DNA of 64,000 bases from Macrotis lagotis (lineage: Eukaryota; Chordata; Mammalia; Peramelemorphia; Peramelidae). The translations under genes were made by a program, and so were the position numbers. The stretch's first letter is position 1. Every line of letters begins with the position of its first letter. Below the pieces are notes generated by a model that saw only the letters and a program-made list of their open reading frames with translations, was not told the DNA's origin and did no database searches. Shown piece after piece: positions 34,222-45,991 of the stretch. The stretch is from contig NC_133666.1 of the NCBI RefSeq assembly GCF_037893015.1, positions 2,447,467-2,511,466 on the forward strand. The letters run 5' to 3'.

Positions 34222-34288
34222 CGTGGTTTTTTTGTTTTTTGCAAGGCAAACGGGGTTAAGTGGCTTGCCCAAGGCCACAGGGCTACAT
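34222..34288 (-). repeat. Truncated SINE in BRCC3 intron 1
   Basis: TTTTTTGTTTTTTGCAAGGC, GGGTTAAGTGGCTTGCCC, then a break at GGGCTACATCC. Only the tail third of the SINE is present. The rest of intron 1 (32916-34467) is GC-rich DNA without a recognisable exon. Confidence 0.85.
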
Positions 34289-34467
34289 CCTTCCACAGAG
34301 CTGCCTACATTTCATTTTGATGGAATGGAAGTTAGCCCCCCTTGCCTCATCTTCCTCCAAGTACAACATCCTTTCCTGGTAAATGTTTTTAGACGGATTG
34401 ATTTTTCCCTTCGGAAGTGGTCCTTGGCAAGCCTGGAGCTCACAGTTGCCTTTGGCCCTTTCTCTAG

Positions 34468-34587
34468 GTGGAACCCAACAAGATCGTCTCCATCCACTCT
34501 GTCATGGTCCTTCGACGCTCAGATAAGAGGAGAGATCGGGTGGAAATTTCTCCTGAGCAGCTCTCGGCTGCTACTGTGGAAGCTGAA
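34468..34587 (+). CDS. BRCC3: BRCC3, coding exon 2 (ends at a U12-type donor)
   Basis: 40 codons in phase 0, VEPNKIVSIHSVMVLRRSDK then RRDRVEISPEQLSAATVEAE. This is the MPN-domain segment aligned to human VRIVHIHSVIILRRSDKRKD. Acceptor TTTGGCCCTTTCTCTAG. The exon ends GCTGAA and is followed at once by ATATCCTTTTGG, with no GT donor at the conserved boundary. The 25-residue stretch between GLCIGE and this segment in the human reference form (NDDTRSDSKF...) has no counterpart in intron 1, so the protein resembles the shorter form I recall from chicken and frog. Confidence 0.96.
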
Positions 34588-35499
34588 ATATCCTTTTGGA
34601 AACGGTCTAACAAGGGAGCTTAGGGAAGGTCCAGGGGCTACCCTGAATCCCCACCCCCTTAGTCCTCCCCTTTGTCTGGTTAGGGACACCGCAAAGACAG
34701 AGCCCACTATGGGCTGCCCCCCCCCCCAAGGAGTGTGAGGGGATTGCCTGGAGCACCTGCGGGGGCTGGGCAGCTGCCCTCACACCTGCTGCTGTCCCCT
34801 GAACACCCTGAGTGAGCCTTGGGGATTTCTACAAGATTCTTCACCATCCCACTAAAGCTGTTCTAGAAGAAAGGGCCCAAGTGGTAAGGACAGGAATGAG
34901 GAAACAGCAGGGAGGAAGGAGCAGAAGCCATTAGAGATAGAAATCTCTCACAAGCTAGAAGAGAAAAACAGTTTGGAGGCACAGGGTTAATGGAAAAAGT
35001 GATCATGGGGAGGGAGTTAAAACAGTAAATGCTTTTTAAAAGCACATGAGCAATCCCACTTAATTTAAGAGCACAAGCCTCGATCACACACACATGTGCA
35101 CATCCACATACATAGCTACCTCCACAGCCATACCCACATATAGCTAAATACTTTCTCACTGTTCAGATTGGCCTCCAATCCTCTCCTTCATCATCTCCCT
35201 CCCATCTTACACAAAAACACTAAAAAATGCTGCTCAAGAAAAATCAGAATACTTTTGACTCTGCCACCAGTCAGGGCTGTGACCTTGGGCAGTTGATTAG
35301 AAGTTGCCAGACTGCCCCCGTGGGGAGAGACAACAGGGAATCTTCTACCCAGATGCAATTCCAGATTCAAAGTACAAAAAAGCAAAAGAGGGCCACAGCA
35401 TCCTCAGGGGTGTCATAGAAATTAAAAGCCCATTGGCAAGAAACATTCTGTACTCCCTCCTCTGATGTACCTCTCCCATTCAGGCTCTGCTGAGAAAGT

Positions 35500-36290
35500 T
35501 TGAGAAGATGTCCCTATCCCTAGGAGAGGAAGTAGATACAGTCCTTAAGAAGTCAAACCACAAAGGGGAAAAAAGACATGGGGTGATAGTGGGGCTAGAT
35601 GGATCAAGTTTTTGAGGATGGGAGAGAGACATGAGTATGTTTGTGGACAGGAGGGAAGCAGTCAGGAGATGGGGAGAAACTGAAGATGACTGAGAATGGG
35701 GATGAGAGAAAAAGGGACTGTTGGAAGAGATGGAATGCGGGGGGGTTGTTCTTGTGGAAGGACTGAGCCCCTTTTAGCGTGTGTGAAAGGTAAAGGACAA
35801 GAGTAGACCAGAAAGCCCTTGGAGTGACCCAACAAGAGGAAGATGGGAGCATGGGGTGCTCATGGCCTCAATTTTTTTAATGTGAATTATTGAGACAGGA
35901 TTCCCAGCTGAGGAGGAAGGGGAGCCTTGGGAGATGTGAAGAGGCATGAGAAACTTTGAAAGAGCTGCTGTGGACTGGGAGAGTATCATGATAAGGCAGG
36001 CAGAGTAGGATGGCTTGGCAGCTGTGAGGGCTATAAGTTTTAGTGAACCCCAAAATGCTCAAGTGATTTTCTCCATGTTGTTCAGGAGCATGTGGGTAGG
36101 AGCAAATGGAAGGAATGTTGGGAGTGATCCAAGGCTGAGACTTGGCTAGGAGTAAGCAGGGAAACATGATAAGGGCTTCAGGGACTCTAGGGGAGGGAAG
36201 GGCCGACTTGATCTTATTTATGAAGGAGTCAGGACAGGCAGAAGAGGAGGATGCGTGGTTAATGTAGAGAACTGAGGGAGGCAAGTGATG
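35500..36290 (-). mobile_element. Old L2 LINE fragment, antisense
   Basis: Read on the minus strand, the Ser/Pro/Leu/His-rich frame at 35877-36284 and the pyrimidine-rich phrases resemble the L2 ORF2 region upstream of the RT core (CTCATGTCTCTCTCCCATCC near 35615-35640). Assigned by resemblance to L2 text, not by intact motifs. 34600-35500 shows nothing assignable. Confidence 0.45.
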
Positions 36291-36436
36291 GGATGTCAGA
36301 CTTCAGACAAACAGTTCACTTTAGAAAAGGGAAGGCAGAAGGAGAGGAAAAGCCTATAGGGGATTTCAGAATTCCTGATCACAGAGCTGGGACATTGAGG
36401 GGTGATGACAGGATCAAGGATCTGTGACCTTCTTTA

Positions 36437-36591
36437 TTGATTTCTTTTTTCATTTTTGGGTTTATTGGCAAGGCAGTAGGGTTAAATGCCGAACGCCACA
36501 TAGCTACGAAATAGATGTCTGAGGCCGGATTTGAACTCAGGGCCTCCTGACTCCAGGGCCGTGCTCTATCCACTGCACCACCTAGCCGCCC
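36437..36591 (-). repeat. tRNA-derived SINE
   Basis: TTATTGGCAAGGCAGTAGGG to GCACCACCTAGCCGCCCC, flanked by CTGTGACCTTCTTT at 36422 and 36591. Confidence 0.92.
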
Positions 36592-37384
36592 CTGTGACCT
36601 TCTTTGTGCGTGGCTGAGGTGGGATGGAAGAGGAGGTCACCCCCTCTATGATTTCTCATTTTCTGATTTGCTGTTGTTGCTAACTTTGCCCATCAGATGG
36701 ATGAGATCAATCCTCAGGATTGCTTTCCTAGACATTCTCTAGTTATTAGTGATTTAGCTAATTCAGGGGGTGGTTCTCGATAGCTTGGGTTTCTTCCCTT
36801 GTTTATCGACTCTGCCCATCTATTCATTGGGGAGTGAATGGTTTTCATTCTTAGAAATTAGAATCAATACCTTCTATATCTTGAAAATGAGAGGAATTTG
36901 CTAGACAGTTAAATATTGCCATTTTAATCAGAACTGCCTTGGGTTTTTGGGGCAACAACTTTGCTCCCAGTCCATGTATCCATTTGGAGCTTCTCTTAAC
37001 ACATGATGGGGGGGGGGGGGCAGGGGTCTTGCTCTAAATCTATTTCCTGCTAGACCATTGGCCATTTTTCTCAGCATTTTGGGTCAGAATGGGGAATCCT
37101 GCCCCCCCCCCCAGAGTCAATATTCAGCTACCCCCTTTGTTTTGTGGTTCTTGTTGTCTCGCTGATCTGTTCTACTGATAGACCTCTGTTATTTTTTAGC
37201 TGTTCTGAAATTGTTTGAATAATTAACTAGGCCTCCCTCCTTCCCACTTTGGTGGGGGAAATTTTTTACCTTCTTATTCCTCCAAATGAATTTCATTTTC
37301 TTTTGTAGCTACCAAAGTAATCCTTGGGGAAGTTGATTTGTATGGCATGGGATAAGTTAATTTTGTTAGTAATCTTATTCTATT

Positions 37385-37620
37385 AGTTTGGCCTGTTGTT
37401 CAGTTTTGACTGACTCTGGACCCCATTTGATTTTGGGACAGACAAAGATACTGGAGTGATTTGCCATTCCAATTCTCCAGCTCATTTTACAGATGAGGAA
37501 ACTGAGGTAAACAGAGTTAAATGACTTTCCCTGTCACACAGCTAGTTAGTTTCTGAAGCTAAATTCGAACTCAAGTCTACCTGACTCCAGGCCTGGGGCC
37601 TGTCATGGCCTATCCCTGAG
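37385..37620 (-). repeat. Composite tRNA-RTE SINE
   Basis: GGCCTGTTGTTCAGTTTTGAC, TACTGGAGTGATTTGCCATTCC, CTCATTTTACAGATGAGGAA, then a diverged tRNA part. Reverse complement of the type at 2711-2940. Confidence 0.8.
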
Positions 37621-37647
37621 CAACGCAAATTTTCCAATATTTCAGTC

Positions 37648-37808
37648 TGTCATTTTTTTTTTAAGGTTTTGGCAAGGCAAAATGGGGTTAATTGGCTTGC
37701 CCAAGGCCACACAGCTAGGTAATTATTAAGTGTTTGAGGCCCTATTTGAACTCAGTGACTCCTGACTCTAGGGCTGGTGCTCTACCCACTGCGCCATCTA
37801 GCTGCCTC
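37648..37808 (-). repeat. tRNA-derived SINE
   Basis: TTAAGGTTTTGGCAAGGCAA to GCGCCATCTAGCTGCC, flanked by TCTGTCATT at about 37646 and 37807. Confidence 0.92.
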
Positions 37809-38374
37809 TGTCATTATTTCTGTAAACAATTATATTCCTAGAATTCTTGGGTATGTGTTTAGAGATAGATTCCCAGGTACTTTATGTGCTCAGTAAGTTT
37901 TTTGAATGAAATTTCTCTTTCTGGCTCTTCTGACTGACTCTTTGGGGTAACAGAAATGCCGATGGCTTATTGTGAGTTAATTTTCTAGTCTTCACATTTG
38001 CCAAATTTCTCATCTTGAAGAAGTTGTAGCTGTCTCTGTAGGATTCTCTAAGTATATTTTCGTGTCATGGACCAAAACTGATCATTCTGGTTTTTCATTT
38101 GTCTGTGTATTTTCTCATTTCCTGGTTCTCTTCCTATTGTGATAGCTAACATTCCTAGCTCAGCATCATAAAAGTTCTGATACTTAGACATCTTGGCTTT
38201 ACCCTTTATCTTATTGGGAAGGCCTCTCATTTACATGTGATGGGGAATCTGGCTTTGGGGGGGGTATGTATTTACCAGGGAAAGGTCATTTATTGCGGTG
38301 TGTTTGTGTGTGTATGTGTGTATGTTTTAACAGAAATGGATGTTGGATTTGATGAAGGTGCAGGCAATTTGGGG

Positions 38375-38630
38375 AAGCCCTAAGTCTGAATCCGACCTCA
38401 GACAATCCATAGCTGTGTGACCCTGAACCAGTTAGTCACTTGACCCTTCTGTGCCTCGATGTAAAATGGGAATGACACTTATCTCTCAGGGTGGTCAGGA
38501 GGAGAAAACTAGATCATCTCTGTCAAAAAATTGTGAAACCTGGTTACAAATACTATAAAATACTACTACTACTACTACTACTTATTATTATTATTATTAT
38601 TATTATTAATTAGGTCTATTCTGTTTATAG
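38375..38630 (+). repeat. MIR-like relic followed by (ACT)n and (TTA)n
   Basis: CTAAGTCTGAATCCGACCTC and CATAGCTGTGTGACCCTGAAC mark a sense MIR-like element (about 38375-38540). It is followed by (TAC)n at 38562-38581 and (TTA)n at 38583-38610. Confidence 0.75.
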
Positions 38631-38639
38631 ATTTCCCAA

Positions 38640-40725
38640 TCTTTTTTTAAAAATTTATTTATTTTGAATTTTACGATTTTCCCCCCTAATCTCGCTTCCC
38701 TCCCCCCACCCCCACCCCCCCACAGCAGGCAGTCTGTTAGTCTTTCCATTGTTTCCATGGTAGGCATGGATCTGAGATGAATGTGGTAAGAGAGAAAACG
38801 TATCCTTAAGGAAGAAAAGTAAAGGATATAAATATATAATATAGAAAATAGAAAATGTGAAAATAGAAAAATAGGGAGGGAAGCGAGATTAGGGGGAAAA
38901 CTGTAAAATAGAAAATAAATAAAATATTTAAAAGGAAAAAAAAGTATAAGAGATAGGAAAATCATATAATAATTTTTTTTTAAATTAAAGGTAACAGTCT
39001 TTGGTCTTTGTTTAAACTCCCTAATTCTTTCTCTGGATACATAATGGTATTCTCCATTGCAGACAGCCCCAAATTGTTCCAGATTGTAACCCTGATGGAA
39101 TGAGCGAATTCCATCAAGGTTGATCATCACCCACATGTTGCTGTTAGGGTGTACAGTGTTTTTCTGATCCTGCTCATCTCGCTCAGTATCAGGTCATGCA
39201 GATCTCTCCAGGCTTCCCTGAATTCCTGTCCCAGTGGTTTTATCTGCAAAAGCTTTTTAATTTAATGTAATCGAAACCATCTAGTTTGTTTTTAATGACG
39301 TTCTCCATCTCTTTCTTGGTCATAAACTGATTCCCGTGCCATAGATGTGACAGGTGAACTAGTCCTTGATCTCCTAGTTTGCTTGTAATATTGTCTTTTA
39401 TGTCTAAATCCTGTATCCATTTGGATCTTATCTTGGCATATGGTGTGAGGTGTTGGTCTAATCCAAGTTTCTTCCATACTAACTTCTAATTTTCCCAAAA
39501 GCTTTTATCAAAGAGAGCGTTTTTAGCCCAGAAGCTGGACTCTTTGTTTATCCAACAGTAGATTATTATAATCCTTTCCTGCTGTCTCTTTTGTACCTAG
39601 TCTATTCCCCTGATCTGCCACTCTTATTTTCTTAGCCAATACCAGACAATTTTGATTACTGATGCTTTATATCATTTTATATCAGGTAGGGCTAAGCCAC
39701 CTTCTTTTGCACTTTTTTAAATTAAATCCCTGGAAATTCTTGACTTTATTTCTTCATATGAATTTACTTACAATTTTTTTCTAACTCATCCAAGTAATTT
39801 TTTGGAATTTTGATTGATAGGGTGGTAAACAGGTAGTTTAACTTAGGTAGAATTGTCATTTTGATTATATTAACTCAACTTATCCATGAGCAGTTTGTAT
39901 TTGCCCAGTTTTAGAAATCTGATTTAATTTGTGTGAGAAGTGTTTTATAAGTGTTTTCAAAAAGTTTCTGAATCTGCCTTGGCAGGTAGACTCCCAGGTA
40001 TTTTATGTTGTCTGAGGTGACTTTGAATGGGATTTCTCTTTCTAGCTCTTTCTGCTGTTTCTTGCTAGTCATATATAGAAAAGTTGAGGATTTATGAAGG
40101 TTTATTTTATATCCTGTGATTTTGCTAAAGTTGCTAATTATTTCTAGTAGTTTTTTAGATGACTTTTTTGGGATCCTCTAGATATACCATCATGTCATCT
40201 GCAAAGAGTGAGAGTTTTGTCTCTTCCTTCCCAGTTTTAATTCCTTCAATTTCTTTTTCTTCTCTAATTGCTGAGACTAACATTTCTAATACAATATTGA
40301 ATAGTAGTGGTGATAATAGGCTTCCTTGTTTCACCCCTGATCTTATTGGGAATGCCTCTAGCCTATCCCCATCACATATAATGCTTGTTGATGGTTTCAG
40401 ATAGATACTGCTTATTATTCTAAGGAACAGTCCATTTATTCCTATACTCTCTAGTGTTTTTAATAGGAATGGATGCTGTATTGTGTCAAAAGCTTTTTCA
40501 GCATCTATTGATAAGATCATATAATTTCTGATAGGTTTGTTGTTGATATAATTGAGTATACTAACAGTTTTCCTAATATTGAACCAACCCTGCATTCCTG
40601 GCATAAATCCTACTTGATCATAGCATATTATCCTAGTGATAACTTGTAGTAATCATTTTGCTAAGATTTTATTTAAGATTTTTGTGTCTATATTCATCAG
40701 GGAGATAGGTCTATAATTTTCTTTA
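38640..40725 (-). mobile_element. LINE-1, antisense, with an internal deletion
   Basis: The 3' UTR and ORF2 end (38640-39225) are joined at about 39226 to ORF2 sequence that in other copies lies some 650 bp further in, so this copy carries an internal deletion. The minus-strand frame 40155-40604 shows RT motifs: [25 protein letters not shown] and [14 protein letters not shown] with the FADD catalytic box. A short sense L1 3' tail (GGAAGCGAGATTAGGGGG, about 38870-38940) is inserted inside its antisense 3' UTR. It is dead as a whole. Confidence 0.88.
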
Positions 40726-40732
40726 TTTTTTT

Positions 40733-41831
40733 TTAATTTTAGAAAGGTTTTATTTATTTTGAGTTTTGCAATTTTTACCCAATCTCGTTTTCCCTCCCAC
40801 CCCACAGAAGGCAGTATCTTACTCTTTTCATGAGTATGGATTGATCTAAGTTGAATGTGATGAGAGAGAAATCATATCCTTAAGGAAGAAACATATAGTA
40901 TGAGATATAACCAAATTACATAAGACAAAATTTTTTAAAAATTAAAGTTAATAGACTTCGGTCTTTGTTCAAACTCTACAGTTGTTTCTCTGGATACAGA
41001 TGGTATTCTCTATCATAGACAGCCCCAAATTGTCCCTAATTGTTGCACTGATGGAACGAGCAAGTCTATCAAGGTTGATCATCGCCCCCATGTTGCTGTT
41101 AGGGTGTACAGTGTTATTCTGGTTCTGCTCATCTTGCTCAGCATCAGTTCATGCAAATCCCTCCAGGCTTCCCTGAAATCCCGTCCCTCCAGGTTTCTAA
41201 TAGAACAATAGTGTTCCATGACATACATAGACCACAGTTTGCTAAGCCATTCCCCAATTGATGGGCATTCACTTGATTTCCAATTCTTTGCTACCACAAA
41301 CAGGGCTGCTATAAATATTTTTGTACAACTGATGTTTTTACCTTTTTTCATCCTCTCTTCAGGATATAGACCAGGAGCAGTATTGCAGGATCAAAAGGGA
41401 TGCACATTTTTGTTGCCCTTTGGACGTAGTTCCAGACTGCTCTCCAGAAAAGTTGGATGAGTTCACAACTCCACCAACAATGTATTAGTGTCCCAGATTT
41501 CCTACAACCCTTCCAACATTGATCATTGTCCTTTCATATTGACCACTCTGAGAGGTGTAAGGTGGTACCTCAGAGAAGCTTTCATTTGCATTTCTCTAAT
41601 CAGTAATGATTTAGAGCAATTTTTCATATGACTGTGGATCACTTTGATCTCCTCATGTGTAAATTGCCTTTGCATATCCTTTGACCCATTGTTAATTGGG
41701 AATGGCTTTTTTTTTTTAAATTTGAGTCAGTTCTCTATACATTTAGAAGTAAGTCCTTTGTCAGAAATACTACTTGTAAAGATTGTTTCCCAGTTTACTA
41801 CATTTCTTTTGATCTTGTTTACAGTGGTTTT
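40733..41831 (-). mobile_element. LINE-1, antisense, 3' part of a copy split by an LTR element
   Basis: L1 3' UTR (GGTTTTATTTATTTTGAGTT), then the ORF2 C-terminus (MEHYCSIRNLEGRDFREAWR on the minus strand). It runs to ACAGTGGTTTT, where the LTR element begins. The text resumes at 48745 with GTGCAAAAGCTTTTTAA, exactly what follows in the uninterrupted copy at 47095-47120. The two parts are one L1. Confidence 0.9.
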
Positions 41832-41835
41832 ATCT

Positions 41836-42499
41836 TGCTGAACCCAAAGAGCGAGCTGGACACCAGCATTGGATCAGTTTGGAGATCTTTCATGTCCCGG
41901 GGACTGCCTGGGGATAAAGAATCCCCAAATCAGACAATCTCTGAGTGTTCAGGAGATAGGGTTTTTCAGTGGGGTTTTTTTGGGGGTGGTGGTACTGAGA
42001 GCAAGCAGGAGACAGAAGCAAAGGCAGCAGTTAGATATATTTTCTTGTCATACTACTCCAAACATATGTAAACATGTGGTCCAGGATAGATAGGGGACTA
42101 GACAGAGTGGGGAAAGGTCAGGGTCTCTGTGTTCTGTCTGAACATGGTTCCTGAGATGGAGGGAGTCACATATTCCAGGACTTCCCATAGGTTTAAGGGA
42201 GTTGAATTTACTATCTTATGGTTCCAGCCTCATCTGGGGAGGGGGAGGCAGTCCTGGGAGGAAGCCGGAATTTTACAGATACAGCAAGATAATGAGATAA
42301 CCAGGGTGCTTTGTGAATCTTGGACAAATTTATGATATGTCGGTGACCCCCGGAGCCAAGCATTTGGGTCCTGTCAGATTATTTTCAGACCCAAAGGCGC
42401 TTAGCCAAAATTTTATTTCTGAGGAGTTTCTTGGGGCCCAGGAAGGTATCAAGGACCCCTTCTATATAGGGATTACACAAATATGGATATTGTACTTCA
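41836..42499 (-). repeat. Left LTR (3' LTR on the minus strand)
   Basis: 664 bp with TG...CA ends (TGCTGAACCC to GTACTTCA on +). It shares about 90% identity with the partial copy ending at 48740. Confidence 0.85.
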
Positions 42500-45400
42500 T
42501 TCCCCACTTTTTTTTCAAAATAACTCAAACCATTAAGTTATCCTCTTCATAACCTGGGTAAACATGAACTACAAGCATTTTTACAAAGCATCCAGGTATC
42601 ATCCTTACATCCCAATCCACCTTTCTCTTTAAGTTGTACAGACCAGCTAAATCAGAGATAAGACTCTTCTTAGAGAGGATCTACACACTCATACCACCCA
42701 ATGGTCTCCCTCCTTTTCTTTCAATGGAGAACATCTCCGCCCTGTGTCTCCTCTTAAGGAGAGGGGCCTAAGTAGGGGTGTCACACTTACAGAATCAAGG
42801 GGATGTTACCAAAAACAGATCCCCTGACTACACAATGCATACATAGGTGAGAAATGGTAGAGAGGAACTGGTCCAGTGTCTCTCCTCTCTTCTCTTCTTT
42901 CCTGGACACCTCCAATGTCCTTCTGCATCTCCTGAATCAGTTCTATAAAGTCCTTTCCAGCTCTGGTGACTTGTTGAGACCTTGTCTTCTGGTACAGAAC
43001 CTGCCTTAACGTTTTCCTCAGACCAAAACACAGGTTTTCCTCACAAGACAATGAGATTCTGGAGCTTATTACAATTTGCATTTTGCTTTATTGCCTTATT
43101 GCCACACATACTTCACTTTAACACAGTAAACTTCCATTAGTGTTGTACTACAGCAGCAAACCCCCAATGAGAATGATCATCCTGTCCTAAGCTTGTAACG
43201 TACATTCAACAATCCTCTTCATTCAGAGTACTCGGCATCTGGTTTAAAATCAAACAATCTTAGCCTTTGCTCATATTACAATAATGGCTCAAACATCCTT
43301 AACCAAAATAAAATTTTTCAAAATATTCCCAAATATACCATTGACTTTCCTTTTTCCTGTTTATCTGACTCGCCTTCCTTTCCTTAAACTAGGCCTTAAA
43401 ACTGATTATCCTAAGAATTTCCCATTCTTCTTCTTACCCAAATATCCCTTCTCAATAAAATTAAAGAAACTTAATTCCTATCTTAACTTGTAGCTGTTAG
43501 CAGTGTCAGAGCCACACACCAGACACACCTAACCTATCTCTGGCGAATAGATCCAGTTCGCCTAAAACTTTCTTTTTCTGATTTGCTTAGTAGCGGTACA
43601 GATCCAGGACATCAAAGGGAAATTCCCTTATAGGTATTGAATATCAGTGTCCAGGCAGAGGTCATGTGGGTAGTCAGATGTCTTAGGCCAGATTTATTCT
43701 TCCAGGTGAGACATTATCCAAATGTCATTCTGGGGAAATCAAGTCAGAAGGGTCCAACCTCAGGCCATACTGAGATGCTGCCCCTTTGGCTGCCCATCCC
43801 AGTCACCTGACACCTTGGCTTCTTTGGCTCCAAGAACATGACATTTACCCAGTAGCATTTCCTTTTGCTGACCATCCTGGTATCTGATATAAAAGAAAAT
43901 CAATTACAAGTCCCTGGATCTAAAATAGTTGTTTTACCTAATTAGATCTCCAAGTGAATCCACTTCACAATTTAGATTGGGGGGGAGGGTCACAATCAAT
44001 CAGCTCCCTTCCTTACACATAGATTACCTGTATGTACTCTGAGTGGCCCTGTCATTAGAATACATTAAATAGGGTTACTTTCTAAACATTCAAAAAGCAG
44101 TCAAGTTCTCCCAGGATCTGGAGTATCCCTTGAGAGATTTGAGCTGGAAAGGCAGGGCCATTGTCTGACCTGATTCCTAGCAGGAGGCCAAATCATGGAG
44201 GGGCTCATTCAGAATTTTTTAAACTACTTCCAAGGCTGTTTCATTAGCTTCTCCCCATTCTGAAAATGTGCCAACAAAACCCAGGAGATATTCACTACCT
44301 GCTGCAGGTGTTTTTACTGTCTCTCTGTTGTTTTTGTGATAAGAATTGTTCTGCCAGTTCCCCACCATCCTCCTGTTGCCTTCTTCTATCCCTTTTGATT
44401 CCCTGAAGGAATCTTCTGAGGGGGAGGTAGGTTGGTTCAGGGGGAGACAGAACAGGATTTTTCCATCTAGGAATGTTCATTCCCTTCCCTGCTCTTGTAT
44501 ACCCCCCCCCCCCGCTTTTGATCTAGCGAAGGGGGAACAGACAGGACCCGGTGACAGGGGTACGGGGATGGATTTGGGAATTTTGGGGAATTCAGGGGCT
44601 GAGGTCTCTAAATGTAACAAAACAGTAATAAGTGTACCACATGAAGAACTAGATTTCACAAAATAATCTGTCCATTATTACATTTATACCTGGACCTACA
44701 GATCTAGAGCAAGGTCCAACACATCATTTAAAAGTTCAGGGAACCCAGAGGGTCATGCTTTGATAATTTCCCTCATTAAAGCAATTGATCATTAATTCCA
44801 GCTTTGACATCATTACAGTCAAATAGGTTATATTTCCAAAAGCATATCACATGTTTGATAACACCCTTCAATCTTACTCATGATAAGTCATCTAATTAGG
44901 GATACCGAATTTTAATTGAAGGAAGAAATGTACAATTTAATTCTTTAAAATGTAAACATTAAATTCTTAACCTACGTGAAACATAAGGTTTTCATGCTGA
45001 CATCTCATTCTCTTAAAGCAACAGAAAACAACAGGTTCTCTGAAAGTTAACCTTAGAATGAAGTATCTTTTCCACACAAACCTCTTCTGAATTTTTGCTT
45101 TATAACTTATTTATCTCTTCTTCCAAATACACTTCTGTTTTCAAAATGAAGGATAAAGATTCTCCATGAATTTAGTCTTATGCCTATGATAATTTCAAAA
45201 GCCCGATGTACACTTTTTACCCATGACAGTGTAATATTTCCATAGATAATTTCTTCTTCTTAAATAATAGATAATAGGCTACATTGATCCCACATATCAG
45301 TATTCTCTTTCATAAACATGAGGTGAAAAACAAAGCCTTTCACAAAATCTCTGGGCCAAAATGACCTTGAGAGATATAACCTTGTTGGCAAGGTGTTCCC

Positions 45401-45815
45401 TAGGGTTTTTTTTTCCATAACCAATCTTTACAAATGTGGTAGATGAAACTTTAATTCATTCACAGTTTGTTATTACAAAACAATTTTAGTCTCAAAAAGC
45501 ATAGCTTAAACTGTTGTTATACAAAGTTGACTAAATTTCAATTACACATGTGTTCCCTGTTCCCTTTGCTCCCTAAAACTTTAAGATACAAAGAATTCTT
45601 AAGACCAATTGTTGCTAAAAAAAAAAAACCCTTCTTATACCTACAAGATTTTCTTTATACTTCTCTGAAATTCCAAAAGTCAAATTCAAATTAACTTTAA
45701 ATCATTTTCTTTTCAAAGCCTGAAAAGTTTGCAAATTCTTCTCATCTTTATCAGTGTAATTCTAAGTTCTCAGTGCTCTCACTTATAGCAGCTTAGTATC
45801 CTCATTGAGACCACC
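42500..45815 (-). mobile_element. Decayed interior of the LTR element
   Basis: Follows the left LTR after a polypurine tract. No gag, pol or env domain is recognisable in what is left, so coding content and family are uncertain; part could be unrelated DNA. Confidence 0.5.
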
Positions 45816-45990
45816 ATTTTTTTTTAGGTTTGTTTTTTTTTTTTGCAAGGCAAATGTAGTTAACAAGTGACTTGCCCAAGGCCACACAGCACACAGCTAG
45901 CTAATTATCAGGTGTCTGAGGCCAGATTTGAACTCAGGTATTCCTGACTCTAGGGTTGGTGCTCTATCCACTGTGCCACCTAGCTGCCCC
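45816..45990 (-). repeat. tRNA-derived SINE inside the LTR element
   Basis: Two T-runs around TTAGGTTTG, then TTGCAAGGCAAATGTAG to GTGCCACCTAGCTGCCCC. A short ACACAGC duplication sits inside. Confidence 0.92.
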
Positions 45991-45991
45991 C

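Larger units (their letters stand above)
36660..38240 (-). mobile_element. Old LINE-1 ORF2 fragment, antisense
   Basis: Landmarks match the younger copies in order: CCATGTATCCATTTGGAGC, GATCTGTTCTACTGATAGAC, GATAGATTCCCAGGTACTTT, TTTCTCTTTCTGGCTCTTC, AGTATATTTTCGTGTCATGG. Heavily diverged and interrupted by SINEs at 37385-37620 and 37648-37808. G- and C-runs sit at 37010 and 37102. Confidence 0.65.

Noticed and set aside
34614-34620. GT (CGGTCTAAC) as an ordinary donor for BRCC3 exon 2
   Set aside because: Poor donor context, and it would add non-conserved residues and break phase with exon 3; the ATATCC boundary fits the conserved protein exactly.
33704-34738. 344-codon plus-strand open frame
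   Set aside because: It crosses BRCC3 exon 2 in a different reading frame and has no recognisable domain; length is explained by GC-rich, stop-poor sequence.
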